From Cladocopium goreaui (taxonomy: Eukaryota; Sar; Dinophyceae; Suessiales; Symbiodiniaceae), in assembly GCA_947184155.2 (NCBI GenBank), contig CAMXCT020006638.1, positions 303,001 through 367,000 on the forward strand: DNA of 64,000 nucleotides, in the 5' to 3' direction. The notes beneath the pieces are model-generated. The model saw only the letters and a list, made by a program, of their open reading frames with translations, did not search any database and was not told the DNA's origin. This document shows positions 23,901-34,100 of this stretch, in pieces (position 1 is the stretch's first letter; each line of letters opens with the position of its first letter). A program made the translations under genes and the position numbers.

Positions 23901-26900
23901 GGGTTGGTGGAGGCACGGTTGATTCGCAAAAGAATTTGAACAGCTTCCACTTGGAAATGTGAAATCCTTCCTCGATGCCTTAGCAAATCACTTCAGTACT
24001 CTTCAGATCTCTTCAGTTTTTTGCCAGTCGAAAGACTGGAAAGCCAGGTGAACATTTTGCCTTCATGAACCAGCCCAAGGACGGAATGCTGATGGCCGAA
24101 CAGCTGCTGTTCCACAGATCGCCATTGTTCGTTAATCTTGATATCGCATGTGACCAGGCCGCGCAAAAGAACTTTGTGAGTTTTGTAAAGGCCAGGCGTG
24201 GGAACGATGGTTTTCGAAAGAGATGTTCCAAAATTGGTATAGCATACGTCAATATGTTAGCACATGGAAAAATAAAATGGAAACAATCTAAAACGATCAT
24301 GTGATTTGGAGGTTTCAAATAAGACGAGACCCCATTTGAAAGATGATCTACGGCCTTGTCGGCGTTGGAGAAAAAGAAGGATGTGTCTAAAAAGAAGTAT
24401 CCTTGATTCACTGGCTATTGTTGGGAAAATGCTGATTAACCATCAAAATTTGGTTCCAATACTTTTCGGGCAATCATGTGAACTCTTAGACTTTCCATTT
24501 GGAACTTAAGTCCCAACTGTCAATCCATGAACATCACCATCTAAGCTCCTGGAAGGTGCCCAACTCCATAGCTAAGTTAGTGCAAGTAACTCCAATTTCA
24601 CAAGGGTTAATGGCAGTTTCTGGTGAGTATAACTATAGTAACTCTAGTTCATTGCCCTTATAGCATCAGTAAACCCTCATAAACTATATTATAGTTTTTG
24701 GTGATAAACTATGGTTTAATCATCATCAACCTAGCCATGCTTCAAACTTTCAAACTATGGGCGTAACCATATATTAAAGGTTAATAGTATTTATATATAT
24801 ATATTATCTATGGGATACTATGGGTTAATCATTCTATGACCTTATGACCCTATGGTGGTTGTACACCCCTGCGAGGCGTTGCAGCCACTGCTGTCCCCAG
24901 CAGCACAACAGGAGGCGCAACGAGAGGTGGATGGCTTTGAGGCGCGAATTTCCGATTTCGCCTGGCAAAAGAATCCACCATGAAAAATCATGGAAAATCA
25001 TATGAAAATATGGAAAATTGCATGGAAAAATATAGAAAGGTTGAAGTCACAAAACTTAACAAAACATGATAATGATAATGATGATAATGATGATCCATGA
25101 TCCGGTGAGTCAAAGATCGGATTTTTTCTGCTTTTGAAGATTTAAAAAAAAACAACATCAATCAGCATCAGCATCAGCTGCCTTCGCAGGAGTTGTGCCA
25201 ACGAATCTGCGGCGAGCACTGTTGGCGACCCAAACTCGGGCTCAGCCGCTGGGATTCCGAGGCTCGGACGACGTTCGGATGACATGGCGATGCGATGTCA
25301 GCGAAGTCAGCGATGCGTCACATGGAAAAAAAAACATGTCCTGTTCGTTGAAAAATAGTCGGGATCCAAATCAGATCAAATCACTTTAATTGAGGTTTAT
25401 CACTTTGAAGAAACTTTTGATATATGTTCACATGAAATACTTCATGATATTTGATATGTCATGAGTCATGATGTTTGAAAATGTTCGATTTGAACTGAAC
25501 TGAAGCACAAGCAGTTCCATCTCCGCGTCCAGGGGCAAGAACTCTTCCAAGATCTGGAAGAACTCATGGCAGAAAGTCACTTGGAGCCAATCCAACCCAT
25601 CCAACATGAAAAGTCGTCGACTGGACAAAATTGAGTTTTAATGTTCACAAAACTCACAGAAAAAATGGAAAGATGATCTAGGGTGATTTTATGGCGGTCT
25701 TGTTTTTATGATGGACATTTTCCTCCCTGATTTTGCTCGATCTCGATTCTCAGTTCGATCTTTTGACTTCCCGTTTAGTTGCTGACTGTCGTCCGTTCTG
25801 AAATCAGTGAATGTTCATCATATGTTTTTCTGCAATGAGGTTCCATTGATTACACCATTTTTTGGCGACAGCTGGCAATGCTGCCAGAGAACACCGATGC
25901 TTTGCGGCCTGCTTTCTACTCATCACTGCCAGTAGAGCGACGCTTGGGCTGCAATTGCTATATGTTTAACTGACATTCCGATGGCTGTTTGATAATTTTT
26001 AGGAGAAGCGTATTCTTTGCTGCTAGTTGTTGTCCTCCCTGGTTTCCTGCGTTGCTTCATGTTTGAGATTGAGTGCTCAATTCAGCGCATTCGTTTTGCT
26101 TGATGTTGCTTTGAAGCCATGTTCATGTGTTAAGAAGAAAGTACAATTACAACAAAGCTCAAGTAAATTTATGAATTTCTCTATCATGTCATAACATGAT
26201 GATAACAGCTTTATCATCACATTTTTCAGATATCATGTCATGATAACATTTTTATCAAAGCAGAAAACCATCGAAAAAAACCAGGGGAGCAACGCTGGAC
26301 CACTTGGCTTCAGCGCTGGCATCGCTGCTCGCCGGACGCTGTGCTGATGCGGCGCACGTCGCCGAAGTTCGTGCCGCGCGAGTGGATGCTGGTGGAGGTG
26401 GCGTAACTGGGGGAAATCCCGTGGGGATGCCATGCTGATCCTCAGATGTATAGATATGTATGTATAGGCTTTATATGGGTTTCTAGTGAATGAAACTTCA
26501 TGGGGATATCAGATGATATCAGATGATATCAAATGATCATGAGAATTTTAGGGCTTCTCGATGTTTTTAGTGGGTGAATGAAGCTTTGTACCAGGATCAC
26601 AATCAGATTCTGATGATTTCTGATGATCACTTTAAAGATCATTGAATCTATACTTTCAGGATACCCTCTGGTAAACATACAAAAAACTATGGAAAATCAC
26701 CATGTTTAATGGGAAAATCAACTATACATGGCCATTTTCAATAGCTATGTTAAATTACCAGAGGGTAGTCAGATTTATGAATAGTTGTAGTGAGTTAACA
26801 AGGATCTATACCTACACTCTGATCGTTATGATGGGTTTTTGTGAGATCGCTTCAACTTCGGAATCCTCAGATCGTATCTGGGGGTATAATCAGATTGATG

Positions 26901-28016
26901 ATATATAGTGGATAGTTGACTGGCTGAATTTTGAGTTGATCATCAGATCTATCTCAAGAATTGAGTTCATGTGCTTATTCAACTGGGATTTAAGAAAAGG
27001 TTCTGGGTGGTAACAAAGAAGTGGCAAAAAAAAATGGTACATCATGATCGGATATAGCCTCACAAGAGCTTCAAAGAAGCAGAGATCATGGGAGTTAGAA
27101 CACCACTTGATGTGAAACAGATTCTTCGTTCTGGATCCTCGGCATTCAGCCGGACGGACTGCCGGACTTTGTGTCAGGCATACGAAGCTGCACAGAAAGG
27201 CCCGCTGCAGCAGTGATTTGCATCAACTGGTACCAGCAACCAATCTTCAGCAGACATTTGGATCATTTTTTTCATAACAGAAATTGGAACAGTAAACACT
27301 ACTACAAAATACTACAAATCTCCAGAAATCGCCATATCCAACCACCAATATCAGGTGCCCAGTATATCAACATCTGCCAGGTGATTTCAGCGTTGTGGAG
27401 ACGCTCCAACAGCTCTTCGCCTCGCCCTTCGACGAGCACTCGGCTGAAGCCAGATATTTCCAGAAGGCGGAACAACGTGGGGAAGGACCTCGGGAGATCC
27501 GCCAGAACTTCTGGTTTTTGGCTCACCCATATGGGTGTGTCTGAAAATGTCGTGTACCCCTAAAACCAATGGTTAATGATCATTATCCCTATTAAATGGC
27601 TATAATTGGGAATATAGCCTATTTTCAGACAAACCCATATTTTTTGTGTCAGTGATCCAAGAAACTTGAGTGCCTTGCCCCCCTCTAGTATTCATTTCAG
27701 TGAAAAATCCCTTCTATGCTATTTACATCATTCAGATACACAGTATCTATAATATAAGTTATACATATAGTACTAATATGCTACAGTACTATATATCTAT
27801 ACATATACATCATATATATATATTATGGTGTATATGAATGATATGGACATATATAGATCATGTATAGCCATATATTTACCATATATGGTACATCTTCATA
27901 TGGTTCATCTATAGCTATAGCCATATGGGCCCTTTCGTTCGACCAATCACTGCTGTGAGGCACCTCCCAAGGTGGAGAACCTCGGGGGGGTCGCCTTCAT
28001 GAGCTGATCTTCGTAG
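11993..28016 (+). CDS. selO: Selenoprotein O (SelO), protein adenylyltransferase
   Basis: SelO is a pseudokinase that transfers AMP from ATP to protein hydroxyls, usually mitochondrial (family knowledge). Phase-checked exons: 11993-12056, 12214-12275 (YVRVKPTPLPKPKLVA), 18719-18785 or 18794 (LRFFSGD), 19012-19059 (GFDSWATPYALSIYGQ), 19272-19356 (NGNGYGDGRALSIGE), 19573-19620 (WEMQLKGGGTTPF, nucleotide-binding Lys), 20187-20248 (DGRAVLRSSVREF), 20851-20930, 21148-21175, 21255-21308, 21481-21531, 22216-22282 (RVAPSFLRVGHLELHG), 22760-22794, 23043-23073, 23275-23385, 23446-23485 (GNFNSDNCLI, catalytic loop), 23683-23697, 23763-23791 (DYGPFGFMEK, metal-binding Asp), 23878-23912, 24048-24079, 24158-24190, 24876-24941, 25190-25261, 25533-25575, 25840-25938 (DYTIFWRQLA), 26285-26400 (PREWMLVEV), 27178-27199, 27381-27466, 27960-28016. 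About 550 residues, within family range. The start codon and the 22283-22760 junction are unresolved. The last exon reads FMS-TGA-SS-stop. Confidence 0.9.
12381..12465. repeat. (ATG)n/(ATC)n palindromic microsatellite
   Basis: A run of ATG triplets passes into ATC triplets and back, so the array is self-complementary and could form a hairpin or cruciform. It lies in the large SelO intron, 5' of the PDI gene. Confidence 0.9.
13030..13040 (+). promoter_or_regulatory. Possible trans-splice acceptor of PDI
   Basis: TTTCATTGCAG followed by G, 20 bases before the PDI start codon at 13061. Dinoflagellate mRNAs receive a spliced leader at such acceptors (established for the group). If used here it would give the nested PDI its own mRNA. 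The site is inferred from sequence only. Confidence 0.35.
13061..18183 (+). CDS. Protein disulfide isomerase, thioredoxin-fold
   Basis: ER thiol-disulfide oxidoreductase. Exons: 13061-13112 (signal peptide MRLPGIWFLAMLLG), 13354-13415 (MELTDSNFKKALEGKN), 13594-13624 plus 13800-13824 (APWCGHCRKLQPE; the CGHC site is split by an intron), 14040 to about 14118 (YADTPNVIIGQVDCTGSG), 14350-14477 (VQGYPTLKLWKDGK, cis-Pro), 14870-14917, 15006 to about 15038, 15101-15139, 15381 to about 15461 (charged coiled coil), 16191-16270, 16403-16477 (RTCVVAFLPHIFDDG), 16688-16720, 16863-16922 (GFMWSQGGDQFELEE), 17184-17213, 17276-17299, 17426-17437, 17531-17601 (HRGTFDKDSVSQFLTSL), 17821-17878, 18151-18183 (VPPVEEDL, stop). 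The first half is one active thioredoxin domain; the C-terminal part resembles the inactive last domain of PDIA6. EEDL is a plausible variant ER-retention tail. One coiled-coil exon may be missing between 15461 and 16191, and the 14118/14350 junction is ambiguous. The gene lies wholly inside a SelO intron. Confidence 0.92.
14207..14320 (+). repeat. CATATCCCATA short tandem repeats
   Basis: Repeated CATACATATCCCATA and CATATGATCCCATA units fill most of the PDI intron between the 14040 and 14350 exons. Confidence 0.75.
15225..15680 (+). repeat. TA, CATA and TATAG simple repeats
   Basis: AT dinucleotide and CATA runs at 15225-15292 and TATAGATATATAG-type runs at 15525-15680, flanking the PDI coiled-coil exon at 15381. 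Confidence 0.8.
18184..18718. other. PDI 3' flank inside SelO intron
   Basis: After the PDI stop no polyadenylation signal is evident. A segment near 18463-18600 is open in the forward frame (reads RVAVYRAQCSKTEQKNL) after a GCGCAG acceptor-like site, but it matches neither PDI nor SelO and is unassigned. Confidence 0.4.
19655..19821 (+). repeat. Dispersed 167-bp repeat, copy A, with internal TIR element
   Basis: It shares about 167 bp, nearly identical, with 21577-21743. The 3' three-quarters has inverted ends ACTGGTTGGTGGTT and AACCACCAACCAGT, typical of a small non-autonomous DNA transposon; the leading 45 bp are also shared. It lies in the SelO intron 19621-20186. Confidence 0.75.
20978..21093. 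mobile_element. MITE-like TIR element, decayed copy
   Basis: TATCCTCTGGTTAAC at the left and TAAATAGCCAGATGGTA at the right, with CCATGGAAAATGGCC and CCATGGTTATGTTA inside. Same layout as the CCCTCTGG family with several substitutions. It lies in the SelO intron 20931-21147. Confidence 0.5.
21577..21743 (+). repeat. Dispersed 167-bp repeat, copy B
   Basis: Near-identical partner of 19655-19821, in a different intron of the same SelO gene (21532-22215). Inverted ends ACTGGTTGGTGGTT and CAACCACCAACCAG are kept. Confidence 0.75.
26662..26767. mobile_element. MITE-like TIR element, copy 4
   Basis: Ends TACCCTCTGGTAA and TTACCAGAGGGTA; 106 bp; interior nearly identical to the copies at 7758 and 11279. 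It lies in the SelO intron 26401-27177. Confidence 0.8.
27529..27640. mobile_element. Second TIR element family (ATATGGGTGTGTCTGAAAAT)
   Basis: Imperfect inverted ends ATATGGGTGTGTCTGAAAAT and ATTTTCAGACAAACCCATAT enclose about 70 bp without coding potential. The ends differ from the CCCTCTGG family. It lies in the last SelO intron. Confidence 0.6.
28005..28007 (+). other. In-frame TGA, predicted selenocysteine codon of SelO
   Basis: In the last SelO exon the frame reads VENLGGVAFMS, TGA, TCT, TCG, then TAG at 28014-28016. In selenocysteine-containing SelO proteins Sec is the third residue from the end and is followed by Ser-Ser (family knowledge), which is exactly this arrangement. The residue three before is Phe, not the Cys of the CxxU motif known from animals. 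No clear SECIS hairpin was found downstream by eye. Confidence 0.7.
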
Positions 28017-30300
28017 TGCCAAATCTGGTGATTTGCAGCACCGCAATTGGCGAAATGGTGGAGTTTTAGGGCTGGAAACTGAGAAAAATGGTAGAAAATG
28101 GTGGAAAATGGTGGATAGGATGGTGGAAACCTATAATTTTAATGGTGGAAACTGAGAAAAATGGTGGAAACCCTTTGGAAACTCAGAAAAATAGGGATGG
28201 AAACTCAACTGACATAGAGAGTTCTTTGATGTTTTTTGGGATAGGTATTGATGGTTTCATGGGCTTTGGGGGCTTTGATCAGTACATTTTGTGACCAGCG
28301 GCAGTTCTGGGAAATTTGTAAATTTGACAACCGACTACAGATTTGACAAAGATATGAGAGAATGTGGAAGGAGACAAAAGCATGCTATGACCAAAGATAA
28401 GTTCATCAAAAGAGGGAGTCGGTGCTGCTTTTCAGATTTGGCATGTTTTCAAGAGTTTCTCCGGGCCTTTTCCTACCAGTGAAAGAGATGTTGCAGAGTG
28501 TAAACGTTGAAGATGCTTTGGTTATTTGCACTCATGATGACTCATGGAACCATACAGTACCATACAGATACACCATTTGGTACACAGCTTGAAATGGAAT
28601 TCCCTGGTCACTTCTCTTTTCGTGGGAAAGATCCCAGCTGCACCGACCGCTGACATGGTGAAGCACTGTGGCACTGCGCCACACTGCTGAGTTTCCGTCG
28701 GACGATCGGCGCAGAGTGCATCCGTCGAGTGATTGAAAATGATGAAAAGTGCAAGAGTTCTCTCCACTTTTGCCGTTAAATGTCAGTTTAATGATGTTAA
28801 ATGTCAGTTACCCCATGATACAAGTTACAAGTCATTTTTGGCGATGCCGGTGTTTGCTGTGTTGCCCCATTGCTGGAAGACTTGCTGCATCTCCGCAGCC
28901 TTGAAGCCATGCCGCGCATCTACGCGCCCTTGAAGCCGCGCGGCAGAAGCACGCCCCGAAAAGATGGCGTGGAGGAGATGATTTCGGCCGCGAATCCTCT
29001 CTACGGACAAGGCACTCACCGGACCAACCAATGTGCCATGGCAGATGTCGGGCACATTCGATGGCTTTCTGGCAGTTTCTCACCGAAATACCGGGGTCCA
29101 AACCCGTCCAACACCGTCGTGAAAAAAAAGGGAGAAATGATGAAGATCCATAAGCAAGTATTTTCACCACTGGGCTCTGACGGTTTCACGGTGATGTTCA
29201 CCGTTGGCGAAGAACACGGTTTTGATGCCGAGGCAGAGAGACGTTGCAGACTCCTGGCCCTGGAGCTTACAGGTGCGACGTGACCAGCAGATGTCTATGT
29301 GGTATATTGTGACATGGTGAATTCTGGTGAATTCTGGTGATCTGTTGTTTTTGTTGTGATGTTAGGTGGGGAGTTGTGATATCGGCAGATGTTTGGTGAT
29401 GTCTTCAGTTTTTTCTTCACGTTTCGTTCCCTGTACATTCCTTTAATTCCTTCACGGGAAGGCTTCGTTGCAAGTGGCATCAAGCTACGATTTCAGGCAG
29501 CTCGCATCATTTCCGGTGAAGGATGAGATCAACAGCAGAGCTCTCAGAGAAGGGAATTGCGTTGCCGCCCAGCTGTTGCCAGATCCGAAAAGGGAGACTG
29601 AACAGATCTAAACAGTTCAAGATATTTTGAGGAAATGTGAGTGAAAATGAGTTGGTTTCTCCATCCTGCACTAGATTGACAGTACAGAAAGATGTTTTTT
29701 TGCAGATGGGAAACCTGATAAGTCTGATATTTTTCACAGTGGGATTTTCCTTTTGGAGAAGACGCCATTTTGAATTCCAACTGGTGTATTGCTCTGGAGC
29801 TTTGAGTTTTTGCCAATATGATTACATCTCTTCCTTAGATTCCTTAGTTATATATGATGTATTTATAGTATATAGTTTATCTTCATGACATGTCAGATTC
29901 ACCATCTGTCATCATTTTGATGTATTTCCATCGCTATCTTCACCCGAGGCAATGCACAAATCTTCCCACGAGCTCCCCGTGGTTTGTTAAGCGGCCGAGG
30001 TGGGACACTGTCACTGTCAAGCGGTCACAAGGGGAGGGTCCTCCAGTGCCATGTCCAACTGCCAAGCTTCATTCCATTCCATTATGTAATGATGTAATGA
30101 TGTAAAAATTGATCCGTTTGAGTTTTCAGAGGTTGATGGCAATACAGGTTTCTGTCACAGATCCATCCGATAAATGCCCTGGAAGTCCTGGCTTAGTGGC
30201 TGATCTTTTCAGGGCACTCTGGCTATCGGTACGGCCAACATGTTAGTCCGTCCCATTGTGACAGTAGTAATAAGTCTATATCCAAAATCACTTCAAACCC
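28017..30300 (+). other. SelO 3' flank and start of an unidentified gene
   Basis: A likely gene start is ATG 28909-28911, preceded by a CCGCAG acceptor-like site, reading MPRIYAPLKPRGRSTPRKDG to a GC donor-like site near 29000. Possible further exons are near 29505-29600 (reads EINSRALREGNCVAAQLL) and 30212-30245. No family is recognised. The retrotransposon and its flanking microsatellite would then lie in an intron or 3' flank of this gene. Confidence 0.35.
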
Positions 30301-30309
30301 TAATCAGCA

Positions 30310-30733
30310 AAGATTTCTGTATAGATAGATTAGATTAGATTAGGCTAGATAGATACATAGATACGATAGATTAATATAGATAGATTAATATAGATTAGAT
30401 TAGATTAGATTAGATAGATACATAGATACGATAGACTAATATAGATAGATTAATATAGATAGATTAGATTAGATTAGATAGATACATAGATACGATAGAT
30501 TAATATAGATAGATTAATATAGATAGGTTAATATAGATAGATAAATATAGATAGATTAACAAATTTAGATAGGTTAACAAATATAGATAGATAGACAAAT
30601 ATAGATAGGTTAACAAATATAGATAGACAGACAAATATAGATAGATAGATAGATAGATAGACAAATATAGATAGAATAGACAAATATAGATAGATTGACA
30701 AATATAGATAGATTGACAAATATGGATAGATAG
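30310..30733 (+). repeat. GATA-type microsatellite, left of retrotransposon
   Basis: Runs of GATAGATTAGATTAGATA, GATTAATATAGATA and ACAAATATAGATAG-type units reach the very edge of the LTR. The same kind of array resumes at 39390, so the element inserted into one pre-existing microsatellite. Confidence 0.9.
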
Positions 30734-31116
30734 TGTGAATGGCCTAAGCCAAACCCACTGGTAGCACCTCAACAGCAAAAGTGGCGGTCACTTTTCCCAC
30801 AACCACCAAGCTCCAAGGTTCTGCCTTCACAAGCAGGAGAAAGGTCTGTGATTCGGCTCCCTAAGCCTTCCAAGATTTCCAGCTGATACCCTGAGCAGCT
30901 ATTTGGAGGACGGCCACGTCCAAAAGGTTTCCAAGATGGCTAAAGCACTGAATCCCTACCCTGATCCCTCTCCTATGTGGGCTCCCAGAGCCAAAGTGCT
31001 ATGGAACGAACATCCCCTGATGTTTCTGGTTGTTGCTGGATATCTCTGAACGGGATCATCTGTCTAAAGCCTTGCAAGGAAGAGATGACATGGATACTGC
31101 AACGAAATGATTCACA
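30734..31116 (-). repeat. 3' LTR of the copia element
   Basis: 383 bp with TGTGAAT...ATTCACA inverted termini (TG...CA rule). No difference from the other LTR was found on reading both through. Confidence 0.95.
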
Positions 31117-31121
31117 CTCCC
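31117..31121 (-). other. Short polypurine tract next to 3' LTR
   Basis: On the coding strand the sequence just before the 3' LTR is GGAAATTTGGGAG; the GGGAG directly abuts TGTGAAT, where plus-strand priming would be expected. The tract is short and interrupted by T. Confidence 0.4.
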
Positions 31122-31150
31122 AAATTTCCAAAGAAAAATTGAAATCTACA

Positions 31151-34100
31151 TCATTCGTTGCAGTCGATGTTGGCATCTCGTTGGTTTTCGCTTCGAAGCC
31201 ACTTGAGTCTGTTTCTTGTTGAGGCTCGGCTTTTCAAAACTTCCAGCTCATCATGTAGCTTATAGCGACCCAACTGCAAAGTTTCACGAAGAAAAACATT
31301 TTCCATGATTTTGGTGAGGCTGTCTGCCAATTGTGCTCCACTATGAACCCATCTAAGGGAAACTCCCTCTGATAGGTAATCCTTGATGGATCTGGCATTC
31401 AATTGTGTTCGAAATTCGGTGCAATTTGGCATGGCTGTACGAGTGACAAGATCAAACAGGGACTTGCAATCTGTAGCGGTGATACATTCTGTTGGGTTTT
31501 GAGCTTTGTAAGTTGCCGTTGAAAAAGTGGTTGGTAAAGTTTTCAATGTTGTTGACGGTTGTTTCCAATTGATACTGGTGTCGAGAAGCCATGCCCAGCA
31601 AAGTCTCATCCATGACAGCTGATCCAGAACGGAATTTAAAGATACCGTCTCTGCAGCCAACGTGCTTGTGACCACTCTTTGTATCTTTTTACAACCCCAT
31701 GCAAGTGGACTCACAGGGCATGATATGTTCTTCTCAATATCCTTATGGGTACCCATAATGATCATCCCAGTATGCGAATTTGGATTGGTTTTGGAAGCGA
31801 ATGAGGCATCGGAAAAGGCTAGAAATCGAAAGTCAGTGACTGGTATTGATTGTATTTTGATAGTGGTCTCGTGATACTTTTTGGCTTCGTGTAGTGTTTG
31901 ATTTCCTTGGATTAAAGTGTCAACAGTGGCCTTGTTGATTGATGATTGTAAATTGCTCAGTCGGCTGCTTAAATCAGGTCGAGTATGGACGGATGAATAT
32001 TGCAAGCTACCAATGAGAGCTCGGAGTTCTTGTCTCTCTTCTTCGGTCACTGGAGAGTCAGTGGACTTCTTGCGTTCCGGTCTGATTTGAATGGGATTGA
32101 TGGCTCTGACATATTTGGATTGGCTCATGTGAATGCTGTAGTCTGGAAGTTGGTTCATCTCAATGCCTGTGAAAGTGAATTGACGAAGTTTCTTGGACCC
32201 AAACGGATAAGTCTTTTCCAATTGTTCCAGTTTCTCCATGAAATACTTTCCACCTCCGCAAATACCATCGTCAACATGCAAACCCAAAACTCCTTCAAGT
32301 TGGCCAGCGTTAGGATGTTTGAGAACATGAAGACACGGATCAAAAGGCGATTGTACGAAACCCAGTTTGAGAAGTTCCTCTGAAATTGCTATGTACCAAA
32401 GAAACGGTGCATCGATCAGACCATAAGCCCCCTTTTCCAGCTTGCAAATCTCGTTGGTTTGCATTTGGAGAGCCTTGACAAGCTCTGGCACTGGTTCTAT
32501 GGCAAGGGTTCTTCCCTTTTGAGGTTTACCCTGTAGGAATGCTGCTTTGATATCGAACGATCGCAGATCCCATCCCTGAGAAGCTATCATTTGCAGCAAC
32601 AGCATTTTGGTGTTGCGTCCAAGAGTGGGTGAGTCTCTTGGGAGTTCTTCTAATTGGGGATCAAGGTGCCCAAGAATAACCAACCTTGCCTTTGCCTTTA
32701 CCCTTTTGGCATCTTTTGTATGTTCAGTTGGGGACATATCGACATTTTTCCATGTAAGGATCCATCTGCACCTTAACACTTGATCATATGGAATCTTTTC
32801 TCGGAGAATCTTTGACACGGTGCCTGTCTTGATCCAGTTCTGAATCTCTACTTCCTTGGCCTTTTGGAATTCTTCCTTCTCGGATGCATTTAACGATGAC
32901 ATTTTTACTTCCGCTCTCTGTCTCTTGGCCGCTGATACCAAGAATGCCATTTCAGACTTGTCTTGTTCTGACTTCCAGTCTTGCAAATCCTGATGGTTCA
33001 CGTCGATCTCGAGACGCCATGCGAGGTCCAGAGAATCAGTTAGCATGCACGGATCTTCATCTTGGCAGTACAAACCTTCACATACTAGATCATCATCGTC
33101 ATCCTCATCAGGAATCGGTGTCTCAACTGCGGGATCTACTATTGGAATTTCTGGTTGCGTACTTTCGTCAACTGTGGAACCCCCTTCCTGAGACCTTGGG
33201 CCTTGACTGTGTGGAATTTCGGGTTCTTGATCTGGTTGACCTTCAGATTGATTGCTCTGGCTACTTTCTGGATTAGGGTTATGATTGGGAGGATTAAAGT
33301 TATCAAGTTCAGTGACATGTGATGGGATGTTTCCTGGATCAAGATTAACAGCACGTGTAATCCCTTGTTGAGTTATGTTGGGTAATTGTTGGGCAATCAC
33401 AGAAATGGACGGTTCATTTGGCATCATTGGAATGTCATGGGCTTCTGAAGCTGTGACCGGTCTAACATTTTCTGGTGCACTGCGGAAAAGTTTGCTGGCT
33501 GATGTTGTCCAAATGGTCTGTTGGTTTTCTTGGACCACTACCTTCATAGGACCTGACCAAAACCCAGCTGCATTACCCTTTCCTGGTCGCCATACCATTA
33601 CCCATTCACCAGGATGATAGGCCTGTTGACCTGGTCTGGACCTGCGCAAAAGAGCTCTTCTCAAGGCGGCATCATTGTCGGCCTGGTGATGGGCCTTTCT
33701 GGCGCTTTCACGACATGACAGCTGTTTGCGAAACTGTATGCCATGTGCCGTTTCTGAATCAGCCAGTAGATGAGCTGGAAGGAGTTCATCGCTGCAAATG
33801 GCTCCCGGTATCCTGGTATGTTTTCCCAGAACAAGGACTTCAGGTGCATACCCCTTACGCAAGCTACAGGCGTTCTTTGCTTGAATGCACCACCATAAGG
33901 CTTCCCGGAGGTCTTGATAGCTGTTAATAGGGTGTTCAGCCTCATATTTGGATAGCATGGTCTTGACAATGGCTCCATGTCTCTCAGCTTTTCCATTTTG
34001 AAATGGAGCTTCGGTGCTTATGGTAGTTACCTTGATGTTATGGCTTTGGGTGAATTCCGAAAACTCCTCAGAATTAAATTCTGTCCCGGCATCAACAATC

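Noticed and set aside
28017..28130. Short hairpin near 28027-28055 as a SECIS element
   Set aside because: TTGC pairs with GCAA around a small loop, but the quartet and loop spacing of a SECIS are not met.
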